DNA of 64,000 nt from Holacanthus passer. Its lineage: Eukaryota > Chordata > Actinopteri > Pomacanthidae. Below are positions 11,816 through 25,200 of the stretch, in pieces; the stretch's first letter is position 1; the number at the start of each line of letters is the position of its first letter. The stretch spans positions 1,413,501-1,477,500 of the forward strand of contig JAFREQ010000063.1 in assembly GCA_025331565.1 (NCBI GenBank). Direction: 5' to 3'. The notes below the pieces were generated by a model. It made no database searches. It saw nothing but the letters and a program-made list of their open reading frames with translations, and was not told the origin of the DNA. The position numbers were made by a program, and so were the translations under genes.

Positions 11816-14258
11816 AAATGGACTTCATGCTGTCTGTCTTAGTACTCTTTCTGGCTCGCTACTTGTTGGATTTTTTTGAAGAACAACAGTAGGCTCGAAC
11901 ACAAAATAATCGTTTTGTAGCTGTGTGTGTCTCATCTGCTCTTTTGCTTCAAAAATATACTTCATTGTGTTTCAATCTCTTAGATCAGTCCAGTGAAACT
12001 GAAACACCAACAGCTTCAATGGCATCAAATCATTTCATTACTTTAGTTCCTATGTGAACATGATGCATTTTGTCATCATCAATAAGCTAAATAAAGCCCT
12101 GATTTTAATGCTTTTTTGCATCTTAGTTATATAAAAGATCAACTTGTTCTTCTTAGTATTCTGTAGCACTTTTATATATACAATCATAACCTGTACATTA
12201 ATGTAAACAAACATGCTGACTGAGCTGCGAACGAAACTGTAAGACATCAGTGCTGGTGGTGACGCTTCTTAGTAAATGTATAACAATCTGCCATAGACTC
12301 AACCATTTCGGACTTATTTACATCATGAATCTTATAGCTGTTGCTCTTTAGAGTCTGTAAAACTGCACTCATTTTCAAATATATGCAGATCGAGACTCCT
12401 CGATCTCAGGAGTTTCCACTATTCTTTTACTAACCCTCTACTTAGTATTTTTCAGTTTTGATGCAATGGTTCAGACTTTTGCTGTTGACGGCTATAGAAG
12501 CACCACTGCTGCTGCTTTCTTGCCCCTGATGATGATCCCATGATAACCAGCCAGGCCACGACTATGTACTGGCACTCCACCAGAGACACACCAGAAACGA
12601 CACTGAGCCAGAACACAGGTACCACACAGAAACTTTACAAAGGACCCTCAGTGTGATTCTAGTGACTGTAAAAGCTCTAATGGACTCCAATATGGACCCA
12701 AGGCTGGTCAGCTCTAGTGATGTGGAGTCATGAATGAATCCTTCAAAATGAGGGACCCTGTTTTGTCTTCAGTGCCTATACAGTTTGCCCAAACTTGGCT
12801 TCACTGTACATACAGTGCATATATAGCTGATACATCGAACTCACGCCCAACGAGGAGCGTTCATACTTCTTCTGCCCTGCTGACAGAAGTTCAACACAAT
12901 ACCTGCAGGCAGGTTACTGTAACCTCCTCGGCCCCTGCTGATACAACACGAGCTGTGTGAGCAGGGCCAAATGGAGCCTGTTCATTGTTTACCTGACAGG
13001 TGAGGTCCAGGAAGTGCAGTACCAAAAATACCTTGGTAATAAGTTTAACTACAAAAGACGGAGACAACACAAGCAACAAACTTGGATTTTAAGGAACATC
13101 ATTGGAAATAGTTGGTTCTCCCAATCTGGCAAATCTGCGAGAAAAGCTAAATTCAGTTTACATCCATTGTACTGAGATGGAGACAGAAATTTCAGGGACA
13201 AACAGCAAAACCAGGACAAAAAAACCCCAAACTATCTGCATGTATAAACACCTTTTTATGTAGATGAACTGAGTCACCATCTACTCATGAAGGTTTTGAA
13301 TGAAATATCTTAGCATTCACAATGTGTGTCCAAGTATTTTACTTTTGCAGAATGACACAATGAAAAGTTACCATATAGCAATAATTATACTGGACGGTAG
13401 CTCCATGAAGTGACAGCCTTCTGGTTGGCTCTACAGCCCATAAATCCATCAGTCTTTCTAGTATTAAACCCATGTTGTGCACTACTTGTGTGTACTCACT
13501 TTCATGATCTAGTTTAGTTCTACTGTCCTTAGATTCCGGTCGTTGTAATGTGGCGTCATGCTTTCAGAAGCAAAACATCCTTAAAACATGAACTGATGCA
13601 CAAACTTACCCGCATGCCTTCATTTGAATTACCCTTTTGTAACAATTTCAAACCACAGCACCCGACTAAATGCAGCCTGCTGTACGCTTCCACAAATGTT
13701 CCCAGCTGAAGCGCATTCCCGTGTCTGGCTTCACACTCGCCACCTGGCTGTGATGTGCTAATGGTAACTGCTGCAGCACTTCAAGCCTGACTGCCTTTTG
13801 TCTGCTCTGCCTCTTGTGCCATAGAGGTCATAAATGCTATCATTAGATATGCAGGGCGTGTGTGCGTGCGCCTCTTCCCGTCACACACGCGTGATTGTCA
13901 TTATAAAGGAAGCGAGTCGAGACACAAAATGTTGGAGGGAGATTGACCTGAACCAGGTTTAGATGAGTCTTTCTGTGGCAGGTTGTCGCTCATGTTGATC
14001 TCTCTTGTTGTGTCACTGTGTCATTTCGTTGCTTTAGCAGTTGATTAATCGTATCATTTTCTATCTTTGCTCAGTCTCACATCTAATGTTCAGTAGCTAC
14101 TGAATGATGTCTTGTCTTGCTCCAGTGTGCAAGTAAATACAGCAAAGGCAACGTTAAAGATGCAGCTTTTCGCACAATTCTTTGTCTTTCCAATATTAAT
14201 ATCTATTATATATTATATCTAACATTTAAGGTCGCATGTTGGTTAGTCTAGTTTAGCA

Positions 14259-14950
14259 CAGTAGTGGAAGAAGTATTTCAATATTTGCTGAAGTAAAAAT
14301 GCTAATAGCACACTGTAAAATACTCTCTTACAAGTAAAAGCAGGATTTTACTGTTGTAGTTGGTTGAGGTGGAGCTCATTTCGAACCATCCTGTACATGA
14401 CTGCAACTAATGATTGTTTTCATCAAGGATTCATCTGCTCATTATTTTCTCTGTTAATTGACTTGTTGTTTGTTTTGCAAACATTCTGAAAATAGTGAGA
14501 AATGCTGTCAGAGCCCAAAGTGACACCTTCACAATGTTTGCTTTTAAAAATAAATTAAACATGTTGAAATCATTAAAAAGTAAAACAGCAAATCTTCACA
14601 TTTGAGAAGCTGAAACCATGGAATATTTTTCCATGAAAAATGACAAACGATTATCAAAATACTTTCTGTCAATCACCTTATTGATTAATCGACTAATCAT
14701 TTCAGCTGTGCAACTGTTGGATAGTTTAATTATTAACAAACCATCAGATTTTATAAGCTACAAAAACATATAAAATATAACATAACATAAACATATAAAG
14801 AGCAAGACAAAAATCTTATTTGTATTTGTAAAGTAACTAGTAAGCTGTCAAAGTATAAAGTCAAGAATAAAGTGGCATGAAAACAAAATACTCAAGTACC
14901 TCAACTCTGTACTTAGTACAGCAAATGTACTTAGTTAGATTCCACCACTG
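14259..14950. mobile_element. Non-autonomous hAT-like transposon with intact target-site duplication
   Basis: The 692-bp element begins CAGTAGTGGAA and ends TTCCACCACTG, which are imperfect terminal inverted repeats. It is flanked by a perfect 8-bp direct duplication GTTTAGCA at 14,251-14,258 and 14,951-14,958. An 8-bp duplication plus CAGTGGTGGAA termini is the hallmark of a widespread fish hAT MITE family whose ends read CTAACTAAGTACATTTRCT inward. There is no transposase frame, so it is non-autonomous. A second repeat (14,401-14,706) sits within it. Confidence 0.88.
14401..14706. repeat. Nested dispersed repeat with ATTAATCGATTA-type ends
   Basis: It starts CTGCAACTAATGATTG and ends ATTGATTAATCGACTAATCATTTCAG. 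It matches in reverse orientation the copy at 34,629-34,913: both share TGCAACTAA / TTAGTCGATTAAT edges and an internal AATCTTCACATTTGAGAAGCTG-like core. The family is common in fish genomes from memory, though I do not assign a superfamily. It lies wholly inside the hAT-like element, so it either inserted into it or travels as part of it. Confidence 0.65.
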
Positions 14951-15118
14951 GTTTAGCATAAAGACTGAAACTCGCACTTACTGAAGAGAAAACAGATGAA
15001 ATAAATAATCAGTGAACATTGTGCAACGATGGTGGCATTTTGTTTCTTTCAAATAACTTACTAATAATAATTTTGCTGTCCCAAATAAGATGATAAATCA
15101 TTATTTGGTAAGAATAGT

Positions 15119-15195
15119 CATGGTTCCCAGAGGATGACTCAAAATTATTACCATGACCTGATCTTTCCTTTAGTGCAACCATCAGGCCAAAATCT
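15119..15195. repeat. Fragment of a dispersed teleost repeat
   Basis: The words CATGGTTCCCAGAGGATGA and CTTTCCTTTAGTGCAACCATCAGG match, from memory, a common fish repeat. A different part of the same family is seen at 42,146-42,245 (shared word CAGAGGATGA). It is heavily decayed and the family class is not assigned. Confidence 0.45.
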
Positions 15196-17281
15196 CCACG
15201 AGCTCCTCAGAGGATGAACCCTCTCCAAACACAAAACCATACAGTAACTCAACAGACTGATTGTAGGGCCGTGATGATAGAATGAAAAACCTCTTTGGTG
15301 ATTCAGTGCTCTGTTCTGCAGCACAATCGTCAGGACAGGCTTTAAAATCATTACTACTAAGGTTGGCATTCACACCCTTGTGGCAGGTTGGGAAAAAAAA
15401 AAAAAACCTCCCTCACCTGAAGCGTGCATTAATTACCAGACATAAATGCACTAACAATGAGGTGTTCTCACACCAGAGCAGTTGTGAAAACTCTATATTC
15501 CCACATGACACGTAACATGCTGTACGTGGTTTTTACTTGGAAGTAATGTAACATATGTTTTGATTTGTAGTTAAAGCACTAAAATAGGCACACAAAAAAA
15601 TCCCTGGTATGGCCCTTTAATGTTTTTCAAAATGTGTCAGACTCAGTAATAAATTCTCATTGTCAGCTGGTTGCAGTAATTTCATCCCCAATAAAGTCCA
15701 TCTGTGTGTCCAACTAATAAACATCACATCAAAAGTGTCTCCAGTATGTCCCAATAACGCAACAATATTTGTTCATTTCCTTCTCTGGCGCACAGAATCA
15801 GATCTTGACGTCAGCGTATTGGAAACTAATGAGGCAGCTCCACTTTCCCCGTCCACTTCTGCACTCGCTCACAAGTATAACACCAAAAAACACATTGCAG
15901 CTCTGTGGTTTGTTTGTTGTTGTTGGATTTTTTTTTTTTTTTAGATTTTGGCAGAAAACAAAAACAGGAAATGAGAGAAAAAGCTCTCATTGTGAATGGT
16001 TTTGTTGGACTTGTTGCTTTTGTGTGACTTTGATCTTATTTTGGGGCATTAGGAAGGAAGGGGCAGGGGTTGGTGAATGGCTGGTCAGGATGGTAATATG
16101 AACAGTGAAGGGCCTTTTGTGTTGCAGCGCTGATCTTTGACCCACATATCTAAAGGCTGGATTCTTTAGGTCGCCAGTCTTCTCTGCTGAAGTGATGCTC
16201 CTGTAGTTTCTTGTTTTAAGATGATCAAATGAAGAGTTAAATTAATCTGACTTTCTTCACACCCGACTTCATTAAACCACACCATATGACTTCGAGCAAT
16301 CAAATCTGAGGTCTGGTCAGGGTGGTGATTTGGCGTAAAAATATGTTTGCCTTCAACATCAGAGGCACACATTCACATCCTGTCTCGTGCACGTTTCCAG
16401 CACGTTCTTGTTGAGTAGTTCGGTTCAAACACAGATGACAAATCAAATATTTCTAATTGTTCAGTTCAGGATCCAGCTCAGTTGAACAATTATAAAGCCA
16501 AAGGATGTGGTACAGATACACAACAACAATAATAACAACAAATTGAGGAGAAAAAAAACAACACACATTACAGATAATCCTACGTCACTCGAACGCACCC
16601 AAATTCCCTGCATATATGCTCATTGACATTTTTCACATTTCAGTGATTCTGTGAAAAACTGTGTTACAAAGGTGTAAAATGTAGATTGTCTTCTAATCTG
16701 AAGCTGCAAGACAATGTCTCACACTATCACCTCAAAGTTTTCATCACTGTTTATGGATCAAACAGTATAGAAAATAAAATCTGGTTAACAAATCTTAAAC
16801 CTTAGAACAAGTTAAATCTCATCTCTAGTATTGTCATATCATCCAACACTAATACAACCAGATACTGAAGGACGAACCAGTTGTAGGTTGTGAACGTTTT
16901 GCAGATGTGATCAACATAAATATAACGTGTAATAATTCAAATGCATGTATATATCAGCATATTTAGCAGCAGCTAACACTGGACTAAGTTTAGACAGAGT
17001 GATGAAACGTTGGAGTCATAACAAGCAACTATATCTTCTGGTAAAGCAATGCATGAATAAATGAATCCACTTACAGTAACTATAGCTGCATCAAACAGGA
17101 TATAAAGATGTTTGTAAGTTAAGCTGTTTGTATTAGTGCTAAAATATACATTATTATTATTATGATTACAAAAATACAATCAATAAATACTTTGATGCCC
17201 TCTGAAGGTCGAACTTGCAATAGCAACTTTTTTCCACAGTTCAGAGTTGACTGATGCTGATCCCTCTTTAGTGGACAGTAC

Positions 17282-17683
17282 CAGTGATGGAATGTAACTA
17301 AGTACATTTACTCAAGTACTTAGGTGCAAATCTGAGGTACTTCCACTTAACTTCAATATTCTCCTCTAATGTTTCTTTTTACTTCTGTTGCATTACAGGG
17401 AAATATTGTATGTTTTACTTCACCACATTTCTCTGACAGTTTTAGTTTCTAGTTACTTTACAAATTAAGATTTTGCAAACAAAACATATGATGTAGGTGA
17501 AATGATTAGATGACTGACAAAATTTTAATTGGCAACTATTCTGATAATCAGGTAAGTCATTTTTCTTGGTACCAGCAGCTGTACATGATTATACTTACAT
17601 AGTTTTACTTTACAAAGTATACTGACAGTGTGGTTTTACTTTAACTTTTATTTAACTTAAGTGTCTAAATACTTCCTCCACTC
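17282..17683. mobile_element. Degenerate hAT-like MITE
   Basis: The left end CAGTGATGGAATGTAACTAAGTACA and inward TTTACTCAAGTACT match the right-end consensus of the 14,259 element. The right end TAAATACTTCCTCCACTC is a decayed inverted terminus. No convincing 8-bp duplication flanks it. The interior (17,496-17,570, GTGAAATGATTAGATGACTG) resembles the repeat nested in the first element, so the pair may be a composite family. Confidence 0.6.
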
Positions 17684-18340
17684 CCTTGACTTGACTGTAA
17701 ACTAGACAACTTCTGGGGTCACATGACAGCTCCATCTGGAATAAACTAAAACTCAAAAACTAAAAAGTGCCTCAGGTTAAGTCACCATGATTTTCCATTT
17801 CTCTTAACATGCACCAGAAATCTGACCAAATGTTCTTGCAAACAAGGGATCAGTTTTAAAAATGACAGTTTTTGTGTCATTTGTCTCTTTCACACTGTGT
17901 TTTCATTGTGTTCAACATTGATGTCATGTTCATATTCACAGTGGTAACATGAGAAAACCTGTACTACCTCGCTGATGTTGAGGGAAACTGATGCTGTTGT
18001 GCATGGCGCCATCCTCTGGTCGCTGTGCTGAAGTGCAGGAGTTGACTCAATGAATAAGGAATGACTGTTATTAGCAGGTTTACAGCACTTTAACAATTTT
18101 ACATAATGAAAATAAATTTTTACATAATTCAGTTCTTGGATGTTTTTAGCCCAAAATGTAGGAGAAATTTCGAGCTAAATTGAACCAATGGAGCATTTCA
18201 TCTTTTAGTGTTCTTCATGAAAATACACACTGTGGATTTATTCTGTTTACAAGGCAAAGATAAGAACAGAATAAAGAATAAGAATGAGAAAATAACACTT
18301 CATGATAATGACATGACTTTTTAATAACAATACAATATAA

Positions 18341-18346
18341 TTTATT
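18341..18346 (-). terminator. Possible poly(A) signal of htr3a
   Basis: TTTATT on the plus strand is AATAAA for the leftward htr3a transcript, about 880 bases past its stop. Another AATAAA lies at 18,510-18,515. Either could end the htr3a 3' UTR; usage is unknown. Confidence 0.3.
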
Positions 18347-19223
18347 GACTCATTTAAAAAATGTTTTATTCTATTTTGTTTACCTTTTTATTTCTAGAAT
18401 TACGGCTCACATGGCCTTCCATAAAAATGAATGTGAAGACAGTAAACATTTTATGTAGACATAAAATATGTAGTCGCTGAACATATATAAGCATCGTTAA
18501 CTGCTTATATTTATTGAAATATGCTTATAGGCTATATATGCAATTCTTTCTCTTTCGTTGTATATAATCACATCTACATTACATAATTACAATTAGATAA
18601 AACTTCACAGCACACATACAGTATAATACTGTATACAAAAACATGTTGAAACACTGTTATCCAAGCTGTGAGCTACAAAAATCATATTCAACATTACAGA
18701 AGTTCTTAGACAGGTTTTGTAATATAATTTGACACATTAAAGTTCAACATTATATTGATATGTTTTTGAAATGTTTCCACCATTTTACTTTACAGACTTT
18801 AATAGTGATTTACAGTTAGAAGAAAGTAAACAAATAGTAAGCATCTCTTCAACAATCTGTGTCGATATCTGTGATGTAAGAAGACAAAGGGACGTGGTTA
18901 ATGTATTTGTTGACATTATGTCAATTTCTGCTTGGGCATTTCAAAAAAACCTCAGGCCCTGAAAAGCATCTCAGCTTGCACTTACATCATTGGATTTTAA
19001 AACTCTGAAATGATGATGACAATAATAATTTTCTCGGGCTATAGTGGCAAACCCTCTTTGTACATAGGCTCCAGCCACGGGAAACCTTTCCCTGTCCCAT
19101 TACTATGCCAGTGCTTCCTCGTATCCACTGAACTACACAGGGCACAGAGCCAATAACTCTGGCCTATTTAATTCTTTGCTCTGTCCTCTGAGCTTGTGTC
19201 CACAGCAGAACAAGGGGTGAGAC

Positions 19224-22200
19224 TCAGGCGACTTGCCACACGGACCACAGCGTGCCCAGGGTGATGCTGTAGGCCACCATGGCCACTAAGTAGACTCTGA
19301 AGAGGAGCACGTCCAGCACGTAGCCGACCTGCAGCCACTCCTTGGCCACTTCCCGGCACCTGTCCCTCTTCTCCAGGAAGTGACGTATCGCCGTCACCTC
19401 CTGCAGGATGTTGTCCATGACGGGCGGGGTGGGGTCCCTGGAGGGGGGCAGGCCCAGTCCGAGCAGCCCGCCTTCTCTGTCGTGCTGGCTGAGGCGTCGG
19501 CCGATCTCACAGGTGTGGTGGAGGGTGCACTGGGCTGCAGAATGGGACAGGCCTTTATTTTACTTTGGAAAGTTGTAGCTCCTCTGCTCATACACTAGAC
19601 ATAAAGTCCATTCATGATCCCAAGTTGATAAACCTTTTTGACCTTAATGATCCACTACTGGTAATTAATTCTCTGCCCACTCATCCCTGTGTCCTCAAAA
19701 GTGCTGCTTGGTTATTTTGCAAGGATTTAGTCATTGATACCAGGGCTCACCTCCCCACAAGCAAGTGTTCCACCAAAACAAGTGGCCACCAAACCCCCCG
19801 CCATCAATGCATCCTGAGCTAAGTGTCACCCAAGAATATTGTGATTAGTTTAAAGAAATGCAAACAAACCAGAGCCTATATTAGATTAATAGTGGGTTCA
19901 GCTTTCCTTGATGGCACAAGACTGACCACCACTGTTGTACCTTACCCGTCCCATAGTTGTTGTCCTTGTAGTGCTCCATGTCGGAGGCCTGGGAGGACAA
20001 TCGGGAGCAGAGGCGGTGCTTCTTGTGGATGCAGAAGAGGACCGGCGCTCTCTCCAGGACCAGGTACTTCACCCAGTGCGGCACAGGGGTCTGCAGATCC
20101 TGCTTGTGCACCAGACGCACGATCAGCACGGTTTCTGTCAGGCTGATCACCAGCAGGGCCATGCACACCACGAAGTACACACCTGTAAACCAGGTAAGGC
20201 GAGACAGTGTTTGATGATGATCCCCTTGTGGATTAAAAGCAGTAATACATTTGATGGGGACATGATGCCTCAATGGTTGGCACTGTGTCTGTAAGACAGT
20301 AGCAGGCAAACTAGTTTTTGCTCAGCTCGTTTTGTTTGTCCTGCTATCATGGTTTACTAACCTTTCTGTTTTTTATTTCCACATCAGCTTAGAGGTAAAA
20401 AAGATCGTTTTCAGGCAATTGAAAACGATTGTTTGCTTGCAGAAATCCTGTCCTAAATGCAAACCCCTGATAAGCAGCAATAGATCCCAATCACCTATCA
20501 GCGGGGTTCCTATGGCGGTGGCAGGCAGAGTGTCAGATACAATGATGAGGAAGACAGAGTAGCCCAGCAGCAAAGTGATCTTGAAGGAAACCCTCTCTCC
20601 GCTGTCTGGTGGCAGATAGAAACCCACAATGTCCATCACCATCAAGAAGATACTGGGCAGCAGCAGGTTCACGGTGTAGAACAAAGGTCGCCGCCGGATC
20701 ACCACCTGGAAGAAAGAGGTTTTAAAATGACCACTGTTTCATTTAACATTTAACATTTAAGAGAGACAGATCTGAACCAGGGACCTTGTTTTCTCAAATT
20801 ATTAAGAATATTCATTAAAATTAAAAAAGGCATTTGTAGCCCCGTGTAAAAAGTAGGAATCAAAATAATTTAGTTCCAAATAAAGTAAAGCAAAAACAGC
20901 AAAGAGATGCATTAAAACTAAAAGTAATTTAGTTCTAAATAAACAGAGATGTACATAGTTCAATAAGTGGTTCAAGATAAAGAAATATTTGATGTTAACT
21001 GATATAAGAAGCACAGAAAACGCCTTTAGTTTAAAATATTTTCATTGGTCAGAGGTCAGTCAGTGACACCTGTTGTGATTGGTTGCAGGTGAGGAAGAGA
21101 AACAAAGAGGGTGGCCAGGTGTGCAGGTTCAGGTCAGTTACATGGAGGCTGACTTGTCTTCAGCTAAAATCACCGTTTTGAATCCAAAATAGGTCACTTT
21201 GTGTGATTCTCTGTGGGAGTTGTGGTCTGGACCTGTGAGGACAGAGATGTAGACTGAAGAGGACCGTCTGTCTCTGGAAGGTCAGGTTTTTATCTGCCTG
21301 CAGGCCTGAAGGTAAGAGTCTCCTTCAGGAGCTTTATGATCACCTCAACTGTCTTATATGATGATATGTCGAGCTTGAGATCTGGTCTGTCAAAAGTCAG
21401 TTGAACCTTTTTCTTATTTGTTATAACTCACCTTCACTCAGTTCGAGTCCAACTGAGCGACATACAGGCCTGTAAGATTTTTAATTTTGTGTGTGAGAGA
21501 GAGTGTGCTCTATGTTTGATGAAGTGTTTTTTGTTTTGGAGAAATTAGGGAAACTACACTTCAAACTAATTCAGGGTTAAAGTGACCTGTTTAAAATCGG
21601 GTTTAATTTGAAATCTTGGTTAATTGTTTGTGCAGAAGCCAAATATGATGTGTTCTAATTTATGTTGTTTGAGGTTTAGTAATATTGAAGGCATGGTCTT
21701 ATTTTAAAGGAATCTTGAGATCTCTCATCTTACATTGCTATTATTTTATGTATTAGTTCCATGTTGGTCATTTAGCGCAAAATATTATTTGTTTATCAGT
21801 AAACTACAATCTTAAATTAAAACACTTACATGGAACTTCATCTCGGCGTAATAGTCGTCGTTGTCCACGCTGAAGATCTTGTAGTTGGACAGTATGTGGA
21901 GCAGCTCCCACTCTCCCTGGTTCATAAAGACACTCTTGTCCTCGCTGAGCTCCTCAGGGCTTCGCATCAGGGTGATGTTGATGTCATCAACTACAGATCG
22001 AACACAATGATGGGAGCAGCGTGAACCAGCCATGGCAACAAGTTACCTTTCACCCAGCGGCCTGCTCTCTGAGCACATGTCACAGCAGGAGATGGTTCAT
22101 GGATGCACAGAACACAACAGTTCTACTAAAGTCTTGATGAGCAGAGTTGAAGACAGAGAGCTGGATGTTATTTCCTATTGCCAGTGAAGATTTTTTTGCC

Positions 22201-25200
22201 ATTTTGCCAGAATTGCATCAAAGAGTAATGACGGTTGGATAGGTTCAAACTATCCGGGTTTTGTCTGGGTAAAATATTTTAGTATCTATATTTGAATAAC
22301 AAACTACAATTGTTGCACAACCCTGATTCCAAAACAGTTGGGACGCTGTGTAAAACATAAATAAAACACGATGTGATAATTTGTACATCCTTTTTGACAT
22401 AGACTCAATTAAAAAACAGTACAAAGACAGTATATTTAATGTTTGACCTCATCAGCTTCATTGATTTCTGGAAATGTTTGCTAATTCTGAATTTGATGGC
22501 AGCAACATTTTTCAGCGAAAATATAATTTTGTTTCATTACAGCTTGGCTCTTAATTTTGTAGTTATCAGTCATGATAACATTGTCATCAAGAACATTAGG
22601 TCAAAAGCTAAACCAGGAAGTTGGTCTGTAAACTGTGATGGATGTTTGTGATGGATAGTTTGGGAACTAATTTTACCGTTCTTGGGTTTCTGGTCTTAAT
22701 AGGTTTGGCTAACATAATCGTCTGATTGTCCGACTGCTTGTGCGCAATCTTACTTATTTTTAGTGACGTTGCTTGTTTCCCAGGTTTCAACATTTAACTT
22801 GGTGAATGGAATTTTATTATCAGTGATAGAAATGATGGCAATCTTTTCATTTTCATGCAGATTTAAAGCTAATGTGGCTGTTGAATTGCACAGCAGTGAC
22901 AGAAACATACCTTGCATTCATCTTTATCTAGTTGTCGACCTTATTCCCACAAGCCTTAACCTGTTTACTAGTTAAGGAAACCACACACATCCTTTGTAGA
23001 GGAATATTTTGTATATTTTGTAGCTTTGTCATATAATGAAAACTAATTTAACTCATTCAAATCCATATCATATCAAACAAGCAAATGCTGATTCTGATGG
23101 CAGTTTTTTTTTTCTATATGAGAACTTGTGCAGGTGAAGTTCAAACTGTAAGTACGTGTAAAGTAAGTGAGGAATATCTTACTGGTATGAAGCCAGCTCT
23201 GGAAGGTGAGGCTGCATTTCTGGACATCAAATGGAAAGTTGTAGATGTTGAGGGTGCAGGCCGTCACCACCTGGATGGGCTTGTAGTTACGCACCAGTCC
23301 GTCATGTGTCACGTAGACATAAGGGATGTCTGGAGACTTCCCCACATCTACACTGCAGGTTAGAGACAACAACAGTTTGTCTGAAGAGCAATGAAGAAAG
23401 TCCTGGTAGAACAACAGGAATAATGACATCAGCTTCTTACAACTCATTGATGAGGATGTCGGGCACCCACACGTTGGCAGTGGGAATAGAAACTTGTTTG
23501 ACTTCATCAAAGTCTTCCGGGTTCCAGACCAGGAATTCATCCGTCCAGGACTGAAATATTCAAGGATGGAAGAAACTAAATGAGTCAAACACCGTTTAAA
23601 TATGATAAGAAATACAGTCGATCTATTCTTGTTGTGTGTGTAAACACATACAGCATTAGTGTCTTAGTAACAGAAAATTCACGTGATGGGTAAACATATG
23701 GAGACATAGAAGAAAAGGAATAGGAAGAATAGGAAAATGAAATACCACAAAATTGAAACAGTCAAATTGTCATGGTACTAAATTTAAGGACCAATTACCC
23801 AAAGGTTGCTGTTACAGGTATGATAAATTAGTGTGATGGATCTAATATTTGATAGTGTAATAATGCTGTAAACTAAAATAACCGTTTTAAATGTAGTACC
23901 TATGATGTAACTTGTCGTACATGTTATGGTTTGTCTTTCTCTCACCTGTCTGTACCAAACATATGTTGTCAAAACCTGGTTCTTCTCATCCTGTAGTGGA
24001 ACATGAACAGACATCAGAGTTTTTGGAGAAAACATTTTTATATATATTATATTATAATATATCAATTAATTAGATTATATTTATTACATAATATTCATAT
24101 TAAAAATACATCATAATTTATTAGTTATTACATAGTTACATTTGCACATTTTTACATTTACATCTCATTTCAATTTAACAACCTAATGTTTGTTGGGTTA
24201 TTTTTAATAAAGCTTTAAATTAATTATTCAAAAATATGTTTGTTGATTTGCCCTTGATGCCTCAGCCGGCACCGGAGGGATGACTTGCATTTCATTGTGC
24301 ATCTTAGGCAATAGTTTTTCCCCACAGGCCTTTTCACAGAGCACATTTTGACATGTCGCAGTCGGCTCACTGTCACACTGCCTTCACTTACTGTCCACAC
24401 TTGAAAATAATGGAGCCATTGTTCATGTTTCTATAGTGACACCTGTGCTTTTCCTATTATGACCAGTCAAAATATCTGCTGTGAAAAAGGACATGTTGAG
24501 TTTCCTCCAGCCAATCAGATTTTAAGACATCAGCTTTCTAACACACAAACTCAAACTGTGTCTGTCAACTAGTTTGTGCTAATTTAATTTCAAATGTGAT
24601 TGGGAATATGCACCATTGAAGCACAGCATCAACCGACACGATACGGGACTTAAAGTGATTACTTCCTGATCTTAAAGAGGGTCTCTGTCTCAAGGTTTGT
24701 GTGTATTTCTAAATGAATGTGTTTAATCAAATTGCCACTGGGGCCCAGTAGTTTTCCAGCACAGGAGGTCGGCCTCGCCGCAGGGGCCACAGCAGGTTAA
24801 TTCATCCATGCTGCTGTATTAATATAAGGTTAATTTAAAGTGTCACAAGTCAAATATAACCATGTAGAGCTTCACTGACATTTGCACATGTATGTGAAGT
24901 GCAGATAATTATGCAGAGTGACATATAAAATAATCATTAAAGCAGTCAGGACACACACACTAGATGATATTAATAACATTAGTTAGTGTGATATTGTGCA
25001 TGTGTGGACGTCTCCTAACTCACCACGTTGAGGATGGAGTAAACCATGAGGTCTATGGCCACTATAGTGGACGTCCTCCAGTCTTTCACTGGTCTCACTC
25101 CCTTCTTGTAACCAGCGCTCAGAAACTCAGACAGACGCACTAATGTGGCGTTGGCAAATCTTCCCGTGCTGCTGCCAAGTTTCTTCACTGGAAATGTGCA

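Larger units (their letters stand above)
5741..11830 (+). other. zbtb16: zbtb16 3' UTR (inferred, about 6 kb)
   Basis: Sequence after the zbtb16 stop codon has no coding potential and becomes strongly U-rich on the sense strand from about 8,400. It carries many T-runs (a 20+ T run ends near 10,439), A-runs, a (GTT)n tract at 8,437-8,457 and a GT tract at 10,107-10,137. AATAAA hexamers occur at 10,361 and in a cluster at 11,575-11,815, after which this texture fades. ZBTB16 transcripts are known to have long 3' UTRs. The exact end and whether shorter isoforms exist cannot be read from sequence. Confidence 0.55.
11831..18340. other. Gene-free interval between zbtb16 and htr3a
   Basis: No gene or RNA gene is recognised here. 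The two flanking genes point at each other, so only 3' ends border this interval. It contains two hAT-like elements (14,259-14,950 and about 17,282-17,683), a fragment of another dispersed repeat at 15,119-15,195, and a composition-distinct block at about 13,620-13,930 that may be a conserved element. The remainder is AT-rich unique-looking sequence. The short open frames match nothing I know. Confidence 0.7.

Noticed and set aside
17282..17700. GACAGTAC / GACTGTAA as target-site duplication of the second hAT-like element
   Set aside because: Only 6 of 8 bases match, and it would require the element to extend past the recognisable right terminus.
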